Notes: generated from the letters alone by a model not told the origin. A stretch of 64,000 nucleotides of DNA from Nitrosomonas sp. (GCA_024281825.1 JAMWZY010000008.1:1-64000), one strand, 5' to 3'; shown: positions 43,354-53,252, counted from the first letter of the stretch. Made by a program: numbers and translations.

Positions 43354-44583
43354 CTATCTTGATACCGTCAGATTATTCTTTGGCATTAAAACCCACATCC
43401 TTCCATTCTGCTTCATTTTACCGGCTTGATTGGCCGCTTCTTCGCCAAACCCCCAGAAAAAATCAGCGCGAACGCCTCCCGTAATAGCACTACCGACATC
43501 TTGCGCCACCATCAACCGATTGAGTGGTTTATTGGTATTTGGCCATGTGGTAGCAAGAAATACAGGTGCCCCCTGTGGAATGGACTGCGGATCAATGGCA
43601 ATACTGCGTCCTGCCGTTAACGGTACGCCTAAGGCACCAATAGGACCTGATATATCCGCCGGTAGCTCACGGAAAAATACATAGCGGGCATTTTGTTTTA
43701 ACAACTCAGGTAATTTGCTGGGATTTTTTTTCCCCCACTGTTTTATTCCCTGCATGGATGCATTTTCTAGCAACAACTCACCACGCTGCACGAGTAATTT
43801 ACCAATAGAGCTATACGGATGACCATTCTGATCCGCATAACCAATTTTAATAATCTCGCCATTATCGAGCACCACTCGACCCGATCCTTGGATCTGCAGG
43901 AAAAACAACTCAATTTCATCCTCTACCCATAGAAACTCATGCTGACCTAGCAACTTAGGATTTTGCATGATTTCGGCGCGGGTGTAATAAGGTACGATTT
44001 TGCGTCCCTCCAAACGCCCCCTTAACCGTAAATCTTTTACTTCAGGGTACAGAGTGCCTAAATTAATCGTCAGCAACTCAGGAGGTGCGGAATGGATTGG
44101 ATAGCGATATTGCGCTGATGGTTTTCGGCTTCCTTTCAACAAAGGCTCGTAATAACCCGTGACCATTCCTTCTTCAGTGTTATCCTTATTGATAATTTGG
44201 TAAGGCACAAAGTTGTTTTTGAAAAATTTTGATAATGCCGAATGATCGGGTTTACTCAATGACGTAGCTGCTTGGCAGGATGTTTTCCAGAATGCTTGCT
44301 GACTGAGTACGCTGCAGCTTTTTATAAATGCTTGCCAGGCAGGTAGTAAATCGTCCTTCTCCCAGCCTACAAGCGCAGACCAGGAAGCGGGTTTATGGAT
44401 CGATTTCGTGAACGCTTTCTCAGTATCAGGTGAGGACGGCGTTTGTATCGCAGTTGGCGCCTGAGGCGTGGATACAGCTTCAACAGGTTGCGAAGCTTTA
44501 TCCGTAGGACTGACCGTACTTGTCGAACAGGCCGCCAACGACAACAAAACAATCAATAAAATGAAATAAGATGGTTTTTCCAT
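43354..44583 (-). CDS. mltA: MltA, membrane-bound lytic transglycosylase A
   Basis: A 409-residue lipoprotein murein hydrolase. The start at 44583 gives a lipoprotein signal with lipobox L-A-A-C (Cys20); a longer frame to 44772 would bury it and overlap a divergent gene. The MltA barrel follows (G-Y-Y-E-P-L-L-K-G-S-R, G-S-G-R-V), then the catalytic 3D region with M-V-A-Q-D-V-G-S-A-I-T-G, R-A-D-F-F-W-G. A Ser/Thr/Pro linker covers residues 22-60. Confidence 0.92.
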   Translation of the reverse strand: MEKPSYFILLIVLLSLAACSTSTVSPTDKASQPVEAVSTPQAPTAIQTPSSPDTEKAFTKSIHKPASWSALVGWEKDDLLPAWQAFIKSCSVLSQQAFWKTSCQAATSLSKPDHSALSKFFKNNFVPYQIINKDNTEEGMVTGYYEPLLKGSRKPSAQYRYPIHSAPPELLTINLGTLYPEVKDLRLRGRLEGRKIVPYYTRAEIMQNPKLLGQHEFLWVEDEIELFFLQIQGSGRVVLDNGEIIKIGYADQNGHPYSSIGKLLVQRGELLLENASMQGIKQWGKKNPSKLPELLKQNARYVFFRELPADISGPIGALGVPLTAGRSIAIDPQSIPQGAPVFLATTWPNTNKPLNRLMVAQDVGSAITGGVRADFFWGFGEEAANQAGKMKQNGRMWVLMPKNNLTVSR

Positions 44584-44638
44584 TAAAATGTAGTTATGTT
44601 GATTGTTGTGTACTTTATTTGAGAGCAAATTTCTAATT

Positions 44639-44752
44639 ATGTGGTGGTTATTAGTAGTCGAAGCAGTGCTCGCGGCAGGATTGTTTATTTTTGTCATTTG
44701 GTGGACGATGTTTTCTGGTAAGAAAAAGAAAGATGATGAAAATAAACCATAA
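44639..44752 (+). CDS. Small single-pass membrane protein (37 residues)
   Basis: A short gene divergent from mltA. It encodes M-W-W-L-L-V-V-E-A-V, one transmembrane helix to about residue 25, then a highly charged tail K-K-K-K-D-D-E-N-K-P. The sharp hydrophobic-to-charged organisation and the aromatic W-W pairs at both helix ends argue for a real protein. I recall similar tiny proteins annotated as hypothetical in betaproteobacteria. Function unknown. It shares the 55-bp promoter gap with mltA. Confidence 0.6.
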   Translation: MWWLLVVEAVLAAGLFIFVIWWTMFSGKKKKDDENKP

Positions 44753-44860
44753 TCACCGATAGCTTCATACATACTGTTATCGTGTTATCCATCACTAGTA
44801 ACAGCACAGATCGTTTTTCAGTGCCTGATAGAATACGATTGTAATCAATCTCAGCGCATA

Positions 44861-45607
44861 TCATACTGGATTATCAATATCGATAAACTGATGTTGTATC
44901 GAAAATTTCTGTGCCACATGATCGCCAAGCGCCTGTACGCCGTAACGCTCCGTTGCATGATGCCCTGCGGCAATAAATGCAATCCCGGTTTCACGCGCTA
45001 GGTGTACATTATGTTCTGAAATTTCCCCAGTAATATAGGCATCGACATCTTGTTGTACTGCTGCTTCAAAGTAGTTTTGCGCACCGCCCGTACACCAAGC
45101 GATACGGCGAATTATCGTATCCGCACTACCGATGACTTGAGGTTTTCGTAATAACGTGCGAGATATCCTTTCTGCTAATGTTTTTAACGTAATTGCCCTA
45201 CTTAACTCTCCATGAATCATAATATCTTGCCCACCAAAGCGACCGGTTTCAATGAACCCCAGTTTCTTTCCCAGAAGAGTATTATTACCAAATTGTGGGT
45301 GTGAATCGAGCGGCAGATGATAGGCCAATAAATTGATCTGGTGCGCCATTAACAAACCGATTCTGCGGTATTTCACGCCAACAATTCTGACATCTTCATT
45401 GCGCCAGAAATAGCCATGATGCACCAGAATAGCATCAGCTTTAGCATCAATGGCCGCTTGTAAGAGATCGATAGAGGCCGTTACACCACTAACGATGCTT
45501 TGAATCTCAGGGCGCCCTTCCACTTGAAGCCCATTTGGGCAATAATCTTGAAAGCGATGGATGTCTAATAATTCATTCAGGTATTTTTCCAGCTCATCGC
45601 GATGCAT
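44861..45607 (-). CDS. NIF3-family (YbgI-like) metal-binding protein
   Basis: A 248-residue NIF3/DUF34 protein. Metal ligands are seen in A-I-L-V-H-H-G-Y-F-W, L-A-Y-H-L-P-L-D-S-H-P, and the C-terminal A-A-G-H-H-A-T-E-R-Y-G. The family is widespread, with a proposed GTP cyclohydrolase I type 2-like role that remains uncertain. It is divergent from the DegQ-like protease gene. Confidence 0.9.
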   Translation of the reverse strand: MHRDELEKYLNELLDIHRFQDYCPNGLQVEGRPEIQSIVSGVTASIDLLQAAIDAKADAILVHHGYFWRNEDVRIVGVKYRRIGLLMAHQINLLAYHLPLDSHPQFGNNTLLGKKLGFIETGRFGGQDIMIHGELSRAITLKTLAERISRTLLRKPQVIGSADTIIRRIAWCTGGAQNYFEAAVQQDVDAYITGEISEHNVHLARETGIAFIAAGHHATERYGVQALGDHVAQKFSIQHQFIDIDNPV

Positions 45608-45685
45608 ATGGGTTCCTTTCTATGCTACACATAAAATTTAATATTACAGCAGTGACAGTCTATTTCACTAGGGGATAAGGCGTTT

Positions 45686-46825
45686 ATGTACAAACATTGG
45701 TTAATTTTCACACAAAGTATCACTGTGTTGCTGGCCATTTTCTTTATCGTTTCATCCTTACGCCCAGATTTGTTATCCTGGCGACCGCGTGGAGAAATAG
45801 TTGTCATTCGGGAATCAACACCGACACCCAGTAACGATCGCACCGATAGTTACGCCAAAGCCGCAGAAGTAGCCATGCCTTCGGTGGTCAATATTTTCAC
45901 CAGTAAAGAAATTAAAGAACCCTCTCATCCCTTGCTCAATGACCCCGCATTACGAAAATTCTTTGGCGATCCATCAGAATCACGTGCACGCCGTCGAGCA
46001 AACTTGGGTTCTGGGGTTATTGTCAGCCCCAATGGTTATATTTTAACGAATCATCACGTCATTGAAGCAGCAGATGAAGTTGAAATCGCTATGATTGACG
46101 GCAGGAAGGCAAAAGCCACCATCGTTGGTACAGACCCTGAAACAGATTTGGCGGTATTAAAAATTGATTTGAGTAATTTACCAGCCATTATTTTTGGCCA
46201 ATCAGAGCAAGTCAAGGTAGGTGACGTCGTGCTGGCATTAGGAAATCCCTTTGGAGTTGGGCAAAGTGTCACCATGGGCATCGTTAGTGCACTCAGCCGC
46301 AGTCAAGTCGGCATTAATACCTTTGAAAACTTTATACAAACCGATGCAGCCATAAACCCAGGGAATTCAGGTGGCGCACTCACGGACACGGCAGGTAATT
46401 TAATTGGCGTGAACACGGGCATCTACTCAAAAACAGGAGGCTCATTAGGCATTGGCTTTGCAATTCCTGCTCATTTAGCCAAACAAATCATGGAACAAAT
46501 TATTGAATCCGGTAGCGTCATTAGAGGATGGCTAGGTGTGACCATGCAAGACATGACTAAAGAATTGTCTGAATCGCTGAATGTAGAGCAGGTCTCTGGA
46601 TCGCTGGTCGCAAGCGTGGTTAAGGACGACCCTGCTGATAAAGCGGGGATCAAACCGGGCGACATAATTATTGCAGTAGAATCACAGCCAGTTAAAAACT
46701 CTGCGGAAATACTCAACCTGGTTGCTGCATTGGCACCCGGCAAAACAGTCAACGTAACAGTAATGCGCAACAAAGAAAAAAAATCCATTCCCATTAACGT
46801 TGGTATACGTCCAAAACAGAAATAG
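45686..46825 (+). CDS. DegQ/DegS-type periplasmic serine protease
   Basis: A 379-residue HtrA-family protease anchored by one N-terminal helix (about 8-25), with a trypsin-like domain and a single PDZ domain. The triad is His in T-N-H-H-V-I, Asp in E-T-D-L-A-V-L and Ser in N-P-G-N-S-G-G-A-L. One PDZ and a membrane anchor resemble DegS, which senses misfolded porins; a DegQ-like quality-control role is equally possible. It is followed 12 bp later by an MFS transporter gene. Confidence 0.9.
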   Translation: MYKHWLIFTQSITVLLAIFFIVSSLRPDLLSWRPRGEIVVIRESTPTPSNDRTDSYAKAAEVAMPSVVNIFTSKEIKEPSHPLLNDPALRKFFGDPSESRARRRANLGSGVIVSPNGYILTNHHVIEAADEVEIAMIDGRKAKATIVGTDPETDLAVLKIDLSNLPAIIFGQSEQVKVGDVVLALGNPFGVGQSVTMGIVSALSRSQVGINTFENFIQTDAAINPGNSGGALTDTAGNLIGVNTGIYSKTGGSLGIGFAIPAHLAKQIMEQIIESGSVIRGWLGVTMQDMTKELSESLNVEQVSGSLVASVVKDDPADKAGIKPGDIIIAVESQPVKNSAEILNLVAALAPGKTVNVTVMRNKEKKSIPINVGIRPKQK

Positions 46826-46837
46826 CCTGGAAAAATA

Positions 46838-48505
46838 ATGAATAAAAGCAACCTGACAGAACAATCATCACCATCTGGCCTATTCACAAAGCTATTTTCT
46901 TGGTTGGATACGAATATTCTCTCACTGGGGAGGGAAATGCGCTTATCCTATCTGCCACCTTTGATGGTATATGTAGCTGCTGGTATTTCAGGACTGACAG
47001 GCATTGTAGGTACCTTCTACGTCAAAGAGAAACTTGGGCTTACACCAGAATTTCTCGCCATGTTGGGTTTCTGGATGATGTTGCCTTGGGCATTAAAAAT
47101 GCCTTTGGGGCATTTGGTTGATTTGATTTGGCGTTGGAAAAGCGTATTAGTGTACCTCGGTGCCAGCTTGATCATGCTCAGCTTACTGATCATGATCGGT
47201 TTGCTGGGTCACACAGAGGCCATGGCGGCCAAGGCACCGGTAGAAACATGGTATATCTTGTCAGCATTGCTAGCACCGGTTGGTTATGTGCTACAAGATG
47301 TCGTAGCCGATGCCATGACAGTCGAAGCGGTGCCACGTGTAGATGAAAACGGTGAAAAATTTGATGCCGAAAAACGCAAATTGATGCACGTAACCATGCA
47401 AACATTAGGCCGTGTGGCGATTATTGGAGGCGGACTGCTGGTATCGGTCGCGAATGTATTTTTATTACGCGATGCCAATACATTATCAGAAAATGAAAAG
47501 GAAGCTGTGTATCTATTAATCTATCAATTGGCTTTGATCATTCCATTGATTTCGATTATGGGTATCATGTTAGCGTCATGGCTTCACTACCGTGAGCGTA
47601 ATCGTTTACTTTACCTGGGACATAGCCGTCAAGAAATTGACGCATTATTAGGTTCTCACACTGAAACACCTTCCATCAACTGGTGGATTTTAGGGGGTGG
47701 ATTGGCTTTTACTGCGATGTCTTTAGCAGTCGGCATAAGCCGTATTCCCGCCGGAGAAGAAATTGTTTTTGTCGTCTCGATGACGATTGTGATTTTCTTG
47801 ATGTGGCGCTTAACCCAAGAGCTAGAACCGGAAGCCCGCAACGTCTTAGTCGGCACAGCCATTATGATATTTGTATTCCGGGCCATTCCAGGACCTGGCG
47901 CCGGCTCCACCTGGTGGATGATTGATAAGTTGGGTTTCGATCAGCAGTTTCTGGCCGTCCTATCCTTGGTTGGTGCGATATTAACCTTGTTCGGCATGTT
48001 TATTTTCCGTCGTTTCATGGCAGAGCGTTCGATCGCTTATATTATTGTGTTTCTCACCGTTATCGGTACCTTCCTAGCGTTACCGATTGTAGGTATGTTT
48101 TTTGGTTTACATCAATGGACGGCCGCCTTAACAGGTGGCTTTGTAGATGCGCGCTTTATTGCATTGATCGATACTGCACTGGAATCTCCATTGGGGCAAA
48201 TTGCCATGATTCCAATGTTGGCCTGGATTGCCAATTCCGCACCGGATAAACTAAAAGCGACTTTTTTTGCCGTCATGGCTTCGTTCACCAATTTAGCGTT
48301 ATCGGCCTCGCAGTTAGGAACAAAATACTTGAATCAGATTTTTGATGTAAAACGTGAAGTTAAAGATAGTCTTACAGGCCAAGTCACAATACCAGCCGAT
48401 TATAGTGAACTAGGCCAATTACTGATCACCACAACGATCATTGGCTTTGTCTTACCACTCATGACGATCTTAATCATCAAGCATACGCGCTTTCAAAGCG
48501 CCTAA
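46838..48505 (+). CDS. MFS transporter, folate-biopterin/BT1-like
   Basis: A 555-residue protein with about 12-14 transmembrane helices. Family-like segments are G-T-F-Y-V-K-E-K-L-G-L-T-P, L-G-F-W-M-M-L-P-W-A-L-K-M-P-L-G and L-Q-D-V-V-A-D-A-M-T-V-E. The last two are typical of BT1/AmpG-like carriers that start with a short-cut exchange of a ligand across the inner membrane. The substrate is unknown. It probably shares a transcript with the protease upstream. Confidence 0.75.
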   Translation: MNKSNLTEQSSPSGLFTKLFSWLDTNILSLGREMRLSYLPPLMVYVAAGISGLTGIVGTFYVKEKLGLTPEFLAMLGFWMMLPWALKMPLGHLVDLIWRWKSVLVYLGASLIMLSLLIMIGLLGHTEAMAAKAPVETWYILSALLAPVGYVLQDVVADAMTVEAVPRVDENGEKFDAEKRKLMHVTMQTLGRVAIIGGGLLVSVANVFLLRDANTLSENEKEAVYLLIYQLALIIPLISIMGIMLASWLHYRERNRLLYLGHSRQEIDALLGSHTETPSINWWILGGGLAFTAMSLAVGISRIPAGEEIVFVVSMTIVIFLMWRLTQELEPEARNVLVGTAIMIFVFRAIPGPGAGSTWWMIDKLGFDQQFLAVLSLVGAILTLFGMFIFRRFMAERSIAYIIVFLTVIGTFLALPIVGMFFGLHQWTAALTGGFVDARFIALIDTALESPLGQIAMIPMLAWIANSAPDKLKATFFAVMASFTNLALSASQLGTKYLNQIFDVKREVKDSLTGQVTIPADYSELGQLLITTTIIGFVLPLMTILIIKHTRFQSA

Positions 48506-49138
48506 TCGAGTACGTGCTTTTTAAGATCAAGAGGGTCATTGAAAAATATTTTCTCGGAAGGCGTTACAAAAAAACAGATGAAAAAATGTAATTTATGCAT
48601 AATAAAAGAGCATTATGAGTCTGTTTTTTTAATACCGAGACAGTTAGCTTAATTCAGAAGCGATACCCATAACGACCAACGATCGTATCCATACCTTCAT
48701 TTTGATCCGCTGAAAAAGCATGATCAAAAATTAGAAAAATTTTCTTAAATACCCTGATTAATTACCTATGCAACACAAATTGTGTTGCTAATTAATACAC
48801 GAAACACTCACCATCTCTACAAGAAGTTCTTTTCCTGCATTCCATCTGCTTTATATATTTTGCTTGCTCGATGAATTAATCAGTGTTTTCTTAATAGAAA
48901 ATATAGCATTTAACACCCTTAGGAAAAAAACCTAGATTTTTATACCCAAAATACTTTAGAATAATAGCGCGATGTTTTCTATAAAACATCAATTTCAGTT
49001 TTCCATTCTAGCTATGGTTAACACAACTGAAGACTCATATAGTTTCAGCTTTTTCATAAAAACCAACATCACTAGATTTTTATTACTAAATAAATTGTTA
49101 TTTAGCTTGATGTTTGCAATTGATTCAAAGCTTAATTT
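48506..49138. other. AT-rich intergenic region containing a pagL 3' fragment
   Basis: 633 bases between the MFS gene and the acyltransferase gene. A 77-bp fragment of pagL lies at 48653-48729. The rest is AT-rich, with runs of A and T and no convincing gene; a 72-codon plus frame at 48972-49190 overlaps the acyltransferase start and looks non-coding. Confidence 0.6.
48653..48729 (-). pseudogene. Duplicated 3' end of pagL
   Basis: The minus strand encodes A-F-S-A-D-Q-N-E-G-M-D-T-I-V-G-R-Y-G-Y-R and F with a stop at 48654-48656. This is nearly the same as the end of the intact pagL at 51018-51102, which differs at two residues in the shared part. Upstream of this stretch the similarity ends after a small deletion. 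It is a detached copy of the last about 22 codons, on the far side of the acyltransferase gene. Confidence 0.85.
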
Positions 49139-50953
49139 ATGGAATATAGAAAAGATATCCAAATACTTAGAGGAATATCTGTTCTTTTAGTCGTTCTCTT
49201 CCATCTTGAAATTGGCGGCTTTAAGAGTGGTTTTTTAGGCGTTGATGTTTTTTTTGTCATTAGTGGTTACTTGATGGCCATGCTTTACAACCCTGAGCGA
49301 AAATGGGAGTTTTTTGTAAAGCGAGCACGCCGCCTATTACCAGCCTATTTTGCAATCATAGTGTTGACATTGCTTGCATGCATGTTGATAACCACACCTA
49401 ACGATTACGACTCTGTCGTCAAACAAACACTATTCGCCACATTCTTTACATCCAACATTGGGTATTGGATAGAAAACTCCTATTTTAGTAAATCTGCTTT
49501 TAATCCATTGTTACATTTATGGTCGTTGGGTGTTGAAATTCAATTCTATCTCCTATTACCGCTTCTATATTGGCTTTTCTCTAAAATTCGAGGTAGTTAT
49601 TTTGTTGTCTTGTTAGGCTCTTTGGTGGCCTGTTTTTATATGACTGGAATTTCCCCTAAAACCGCATTTTTTATGCTGCCGTTCAGGTTGTGGGAGTTTC
49701 TTTTAGGATATGGCATTGCTAAGCTGGTCTTTCAAGGTACCTTAGGTAAGAATGAGGCAATGCGATGGTTAGGTGTTGCCGGTCTGATACTATTGTTAGC
49801 CATTCCCATGATTAAAGTCGATGGGAACGCAGTTAACTTTATACAAGGACATCCGGGTTTATCCGCGCTTAGCGTATGCTTAGCAACCGCCCTGATCCTT
49901 GGTGTCGGCCTACCGCCGGTAGTAGAAAACCTTCGCATTGCAGGTTGGTTAGAAAAAATAGGCCAATATTCCTATTCGATCTATTTAATCCATTTTCCAC
50001 TCATTGTACTTTTCTTATACAAGCCTTTTTCAGGAACAATTTTTCATACGGAAGCATATTGGCAGACTGCGGTGCTTATCGGCTTGATTATCATTCTTTC
50101 AAAGGAAATGTATGCATTTATCGAGAATCCGTTACGATCAAAACCAAATATTCAACGTGGCTTAATTTTATGCAGTATAGCTATACTAGTCTTAGGGCCC
50201 CTAGGCACTATATTCCAAATTATGACGATTCCTGAAAAGGAAATGCTAATCTACAAAGCATGGACAGACCAGTCGGAATATCGGTGTGGAAAAATTAAAC
50301 GTATCCTCAATCCGTCAGCCATTAGTTGTGAAATTACTGAACCACTTGACAAACCAAACCGGCGTATCATGCTGGTAGGTAACAGTCATGCTGACTCCAT
50401 AAAAGACACATTCAAGTCCGCTGCTCAAGAAAGAAATTTATCGGTTCATTTTATAGTCAGCAATTCTCCCTTAATGGTGAATGGAATAGCCCCTGAGAAC
50501 CTGATAGAAGAAGCAAAATTACATCAAATCGATACCATCGTATTCCATTATGCACCAGGTTCAGTTGATGCATCGATCATTCAAAAAACGGTGTCCCTTG
50601 CTGATGCGCAAAATATCTCGAGTGCTTTTATCATGCCAATACCTGTTTGGCGCGATCATATTCCTATGGCATTGTGGAAACATCTAAAACTCAACGATCC
50701 ATTACCATCAGCAAATCTAACTGATTATCAAATTCATAATCAGGCCTTAATTCAAGGCCTAGCCACTATAACCAGCAAGAAATGGAAAATTTATCAAGTT
50801 GCAAACTACTTATGCGCAGATGACTGCAAAATATTAGACAGCTCAGGTAAACCGCTATATTTCGACGCAACCCACCTAACACTCACAGGAAGTGAATATC
50901 TGCGAAAAGTTTTTGAACAGGTTGTTGAAGATGTTATTGATCTAGCCAAATGA
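49139..50953 (+). CDS. OafA-type O-acyltransferase with SGNH domain
   Basis: A 604-residue membrane protein. An acyltransferase-3 domain of about ten helices (residues 1-365) begins with R-K-D-I-Q-I-L-R-G-I-S-V-L, then the proposed catalytic His in L-F-H-L, and G-F-L-G-V-D-V-F-F-V-I-S-G-Y. The C-terminal periplasmic SGNH domain has M-L-V-G-N-S-H-A-D-S and D-A-T-H-L-T. It probably acetylates O-antigen or another surface polysaccharide. No clear ribosome site precedes the ATG. AT-rich flanks and the pagL duplication suggest recent acquisition. Confidence 0.9.
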   Translation: MEYRKDIQILRGISVLLVVLFHLEIGGFKSGFLGVDVFFVISGYLMAMLYNPERKWEFFVKRARRLLPAYFAIIVLTLLACMLITTPNDYDSVVKQTLFATFFTSNIGYWIENSYFSKSAFNPLLHLWSLGVEIQFYLLLPLLYWLFSKIRGSYFVVLLGSLVACFYMTGISPKTAFFMLPFRLWEFLLGYGIAKLVFQGTLGKNEAMRWLGVAGLILLLAIPMIKVDGNAVNFIQGHPGLSALSVCLATALILGVGLPPVVENLRIAGWLEKIGQYSYSIYLIHFPLIVLFLYKPFSGTIFHTEAYWQTAVLIGLIIILSKEMYAFIENPLRSKPNIQRGLILCSIAILVLGPLGTIFQIMTIPEKEMLIYKAWTDQSEYRCGKIKRILNPSAISCEITEPLDKPNRRIMLVGNSHADSIKDTFKSAAQERNLSVHFIVSNSPLMVNGIAPENLIEEAKLHQIDTIVFHYAPGSVDASIIQKTVSLADAQNISSAFIMPIPVWRDHIPMALWKHLKLNDPLPSANLTDYQIHNQALIQGLATITSKKWKIYQVANYLCADDCKILDSSGKPLYFDATHLTLTGSEYLRKVFEQVVEDVIDLAK

Positions 50954-51019
50954 AGTTTGCAGTTTTCATACAGTGTATTTATTGCAATACAAAAAATCCC
51001 TGCAATCTACCGTGCTGAT

Positions 51020-51604
51020 TCAAAAACGATACCCATAGCGACCACCGATCGTATCCATCCCTTCATTTTGATCTGCTAAAAAAGCATTAGAAACATGATC
51101 GAAATACGCTGACAAAGAACTTTTGGCACCAACTCGATAACCAATTTCGACAGGTATATGGAACAAAATCCTTGATCCGAGCGCTTTACGATCAACCTCA
51201 TGCAAATGCAGCTTGCCATCATGGACCGCACCACCTAAACCGAGGCTCAAAAAAACCCCGCTCACATGCTCAAACTGCCAACGAAACCCGCTGTATAACT
51301 TGGAAGTATCACCGATGGTATTGACCGATCCTCCGATACTCGGCCGGATAGTACCGCCAAGAAACTGGACATGTGGAGCAAAGATTGCCTCGAGATTAAA
51401 ATCCATTCCAGCTTCGCGCCGTGTACCGCTCCACATGCTGATATCGTGATACAACACACCCAACTTGACTTCATTGATCCACGCTGCAATCTTTTGATTC
51501 TCTGCTGTGGCATCTGATAAGCATGTAAAAAAACAACTTATCCCAAGTATCAACTGGATCAAGCGCTGCCAGCGAGGTATTTTTAATAACTTTTTGTTCA
51601 TCAT
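51020..51604 (-). CDS. pagL: PagL-like lipid A 3-O-deacylase
   Basis: A 194-residue outer-membrane beta-barrel enzyme removing the 3-O-acyl chain of lipid A. The signal peptide is about residues 1-33. The active-site segment F-D-H-V-S-N-A-F-L-A-D-Q-N-E-G carries the His and Ser of the H-x-S pair and the downstream Glu; the chain ends in aromatic Phe as outer-membrane proteins do. It neighbours an O-acyltransferase gene, so two surface-lipid/polysaccharide modifiers are adjacent. Confidence 0.88.
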   Translation of the reverse strand: MMNKKLLKIPRWQRLIQLILGISCFFTCLSDATAENQKIAAWINEVKLGVLYHDISMWSGTRREAGMDFNLEAIFAPHVQFLGGTIRPSIGGSVNTIGDTSKLYSGFRWQFEHVSGVFLSLGLGGAVHDGKLHLHEVDRKALGSRILFHIPVEIGYRVGAKSSLSAYFDHVSNAFLADQNEGMDTIGGRYGYRF

Positions 51605-51636
51605 TTTGCTGTAATCCCAGTAAGCATAACGGATTG

Positions 51637-52125
51637 TTATTGATCGCTGATATGCTCTATTTTCACTTTCGTTACACCAGAAAGTCCAATCTTTTTCGCT
51701 GCACCGCGAGACAAATCAATTACTCTGCCCTTCTTGAAAGGACCACGATCATTGACCACAACATCCACATGAAGCCCATTCTGCAAGTTTGTAACCCTGA
51801 CACGCGAAGGCAGAGGCAAAGTTTTATGCGCCGCAGTAGTTTGGTCGGGTACAAAGCGCATACCCATAGAAGTGCGATTGCCTGATTCTGATCCATACCA
51901 AGATGCGTATCCAATTTCACGGTACCCCTTTGCAGATTTCAAAGGACGGTAAGTCACACCAAAAATCGTATACGGTTTGTTGTACGCAGCTGTCAAATTC
52001 GGTGTGCGCAATTCAATATTCGATGGCTGAAAAGGTTTATCGGAAAACAAAGATGCGCAACCGCTGATTAAAATGCAGATCACTACCATGCAACTTCTGG
52101 AATAAGCCATAATCAATGAGTACAT
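51637..52125 (-). CDS. rlpA: RlpA-like septal lipoprotein, double-psi beta-barrel
   Basis: A 162-residue lipoprotein with lipobox I-S-G-C near residue 23. The DPBB domain contains A-S-W-Y-G, M-R-F-V-P-D-Q-T-T-A-A-H-K-T-L-P-L-P-S and V-V-V-N-D-R-G-P-F-K-K-G-R-V-I-D-L-S. It lacks the SPOR domain of longer RlpA proteins; the catalytic regions look present. Acts on denuded glycan in septal peptidoglycan. Confidence 0.9.
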   Translation of the reverse strand: MYSLIMAYSRSCMVVICILISGCASLFSDKPFQPSNIELRTPNLTAAYNKPYTIFGVTYRPLKSAKGYREIGYASWYGSESGNRTSMGMRFVPDQTTAAHKTLPLPSRVRVTNLQNGLHVDVVVNDRGPFKKGRVIDLSRGAAKKIGLSGVTKVKIEHISDQ

Positions 52126-52268
52126 AATAAAAACTGAAAGCGTACACTAGGCGCGCATTATAATTTTACAAGCATAAATTCTTACAAGATAGAGTTGTGT
52201 TTCTTGTTAGCAAAGTTAGACTGTCGTTTCATCACACAAGATTATGTTTTTAGGAGATTTCAAACGCA

Positions 52269-53252
52269 ATGAAGGACAACGAAATCAAAATTGACGGTGC
52301 AATAGCCTGTGAATCCCCCTATGGCATGCGGCGGGAACCTACCTTTGCGGGCATTTTATCGTTCTTGCGGCGCAATTATTCTAAAGATCTGACCGGCGCG
52401 GATCTAGTTATCAGCGGCGTACCATTTGATTTGGGTGTTACCTATCGGCCCGGCGCACGCTCTGGACCGCAAGCCATTCGCCTTGCATCTGCAGAAGTTG
52501 CTTCACTTAAACCGTATCCCTGGGGTTTTGATCCCTTCGAAAAATTAGCTGTGATCGATTTCGGTGATTGTTATCTCGACACACATCACCCTACGTCGAC
52601 GCACCAAGCCATTGTCGATCATGCCCGGCATATCTTGAATTCAGGAGCACGCATGTTAACGTTGGGTGGCGATCATTACATCAGTTATCCCCTACTCAAA
52701 GCGCATGCAGAACGTTTTGGCAAACCGCTTTCACTGATTCATTTTGACGCGCACTGCGACACCTGGTCTGATGATAGTCTGGAATCCCTCAGTCACGGCA
52801 CTATGTTTTATAAAGCCATCAAGGAAGGCATCATCGATCCAAAGCGTTCAGTACAAATCGGCATTCGCACTTGGAATGATGATTTCATGGGCGTCCCTAT
52901 CCTGGATGCACCTTGGGTCCATCATCATGGTCCTGAAGCCGTGATTGCAGAGGTTAGGCGCATCGTCGGACAGCATCCTGCTTATCTGACATTCGATATT
53001 GATTGCCTTGATCCAGCTTTCGCACCAGGTACCGGCACTCCTGTCTGCGGTGGGCTATCGACAGCACAAGCATTAGCCATCATCCGCGGTTTAACTGGAA
53101 TGAATCTGATTGGTATGGATGTGGTTGAAGTAGCGCCCGCTTACGATCAAAGCCAGATAACAGCACTGGCTGCAGCGCATATTGCCTGCGATTTTATTTG
53201 TCTGATTGCAAAACAGAAATCAGATGGATTACTAAATAACGCCATGACCTAG
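52269..53252 (+). CDS. speB: Agmatinase/ureohydrolase family enzyme
   Basis: A 327-residue binuclear manganese hydrolase. Metal motifs are G-G-D-H near residue 136, H-F-D-A-H-C-D near 157-163 and T-F-D-I-D-C-L-D-P near 238. It converts agmatine to putrescine and urea if it is a true agmatinase; guanidinobutyrase activity is possible in this family. Urea would be of interest in an ammonia oxidiser. AGGAG precedes the start. Confidence 0.85.
   Translation: MKDNEIKIDGAIACESPYGMRREPTFAGILSFLRRNYSKDLTGADLVISGVPFDLGVTYRPGARSGPQAIRLASAEVASLKPYPWGFDPFEKLAVIDFGDCYLDTHHPTSTHQAIVDHARHILNSGARMLTLGGDHYISYPLLKAHAERFGKPLSLIHFDAHCDTWSDDSLESLSHGTMFYKAIKEGIIDPKRSVQIGIRTWNDDFMGVPILDAPWVHHHGPEAVIAEVRRIVGQHPAYLTFDIDCLDPAFAPGTGTPVCGGLSTAQALAIIRGLTGMNLIGMDVVEVAPAYDQSQITALAAAHIACDFICLIAKQKSDGLLNNAMT

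Noticed and set aside
48972..49190. A 72-codon plus-strand frame before the acyltransferase gene
   Set aside because: It overlaps the well-supported acyltransferase start in another frame and lies in AT-rich DNA without a ribosome site.
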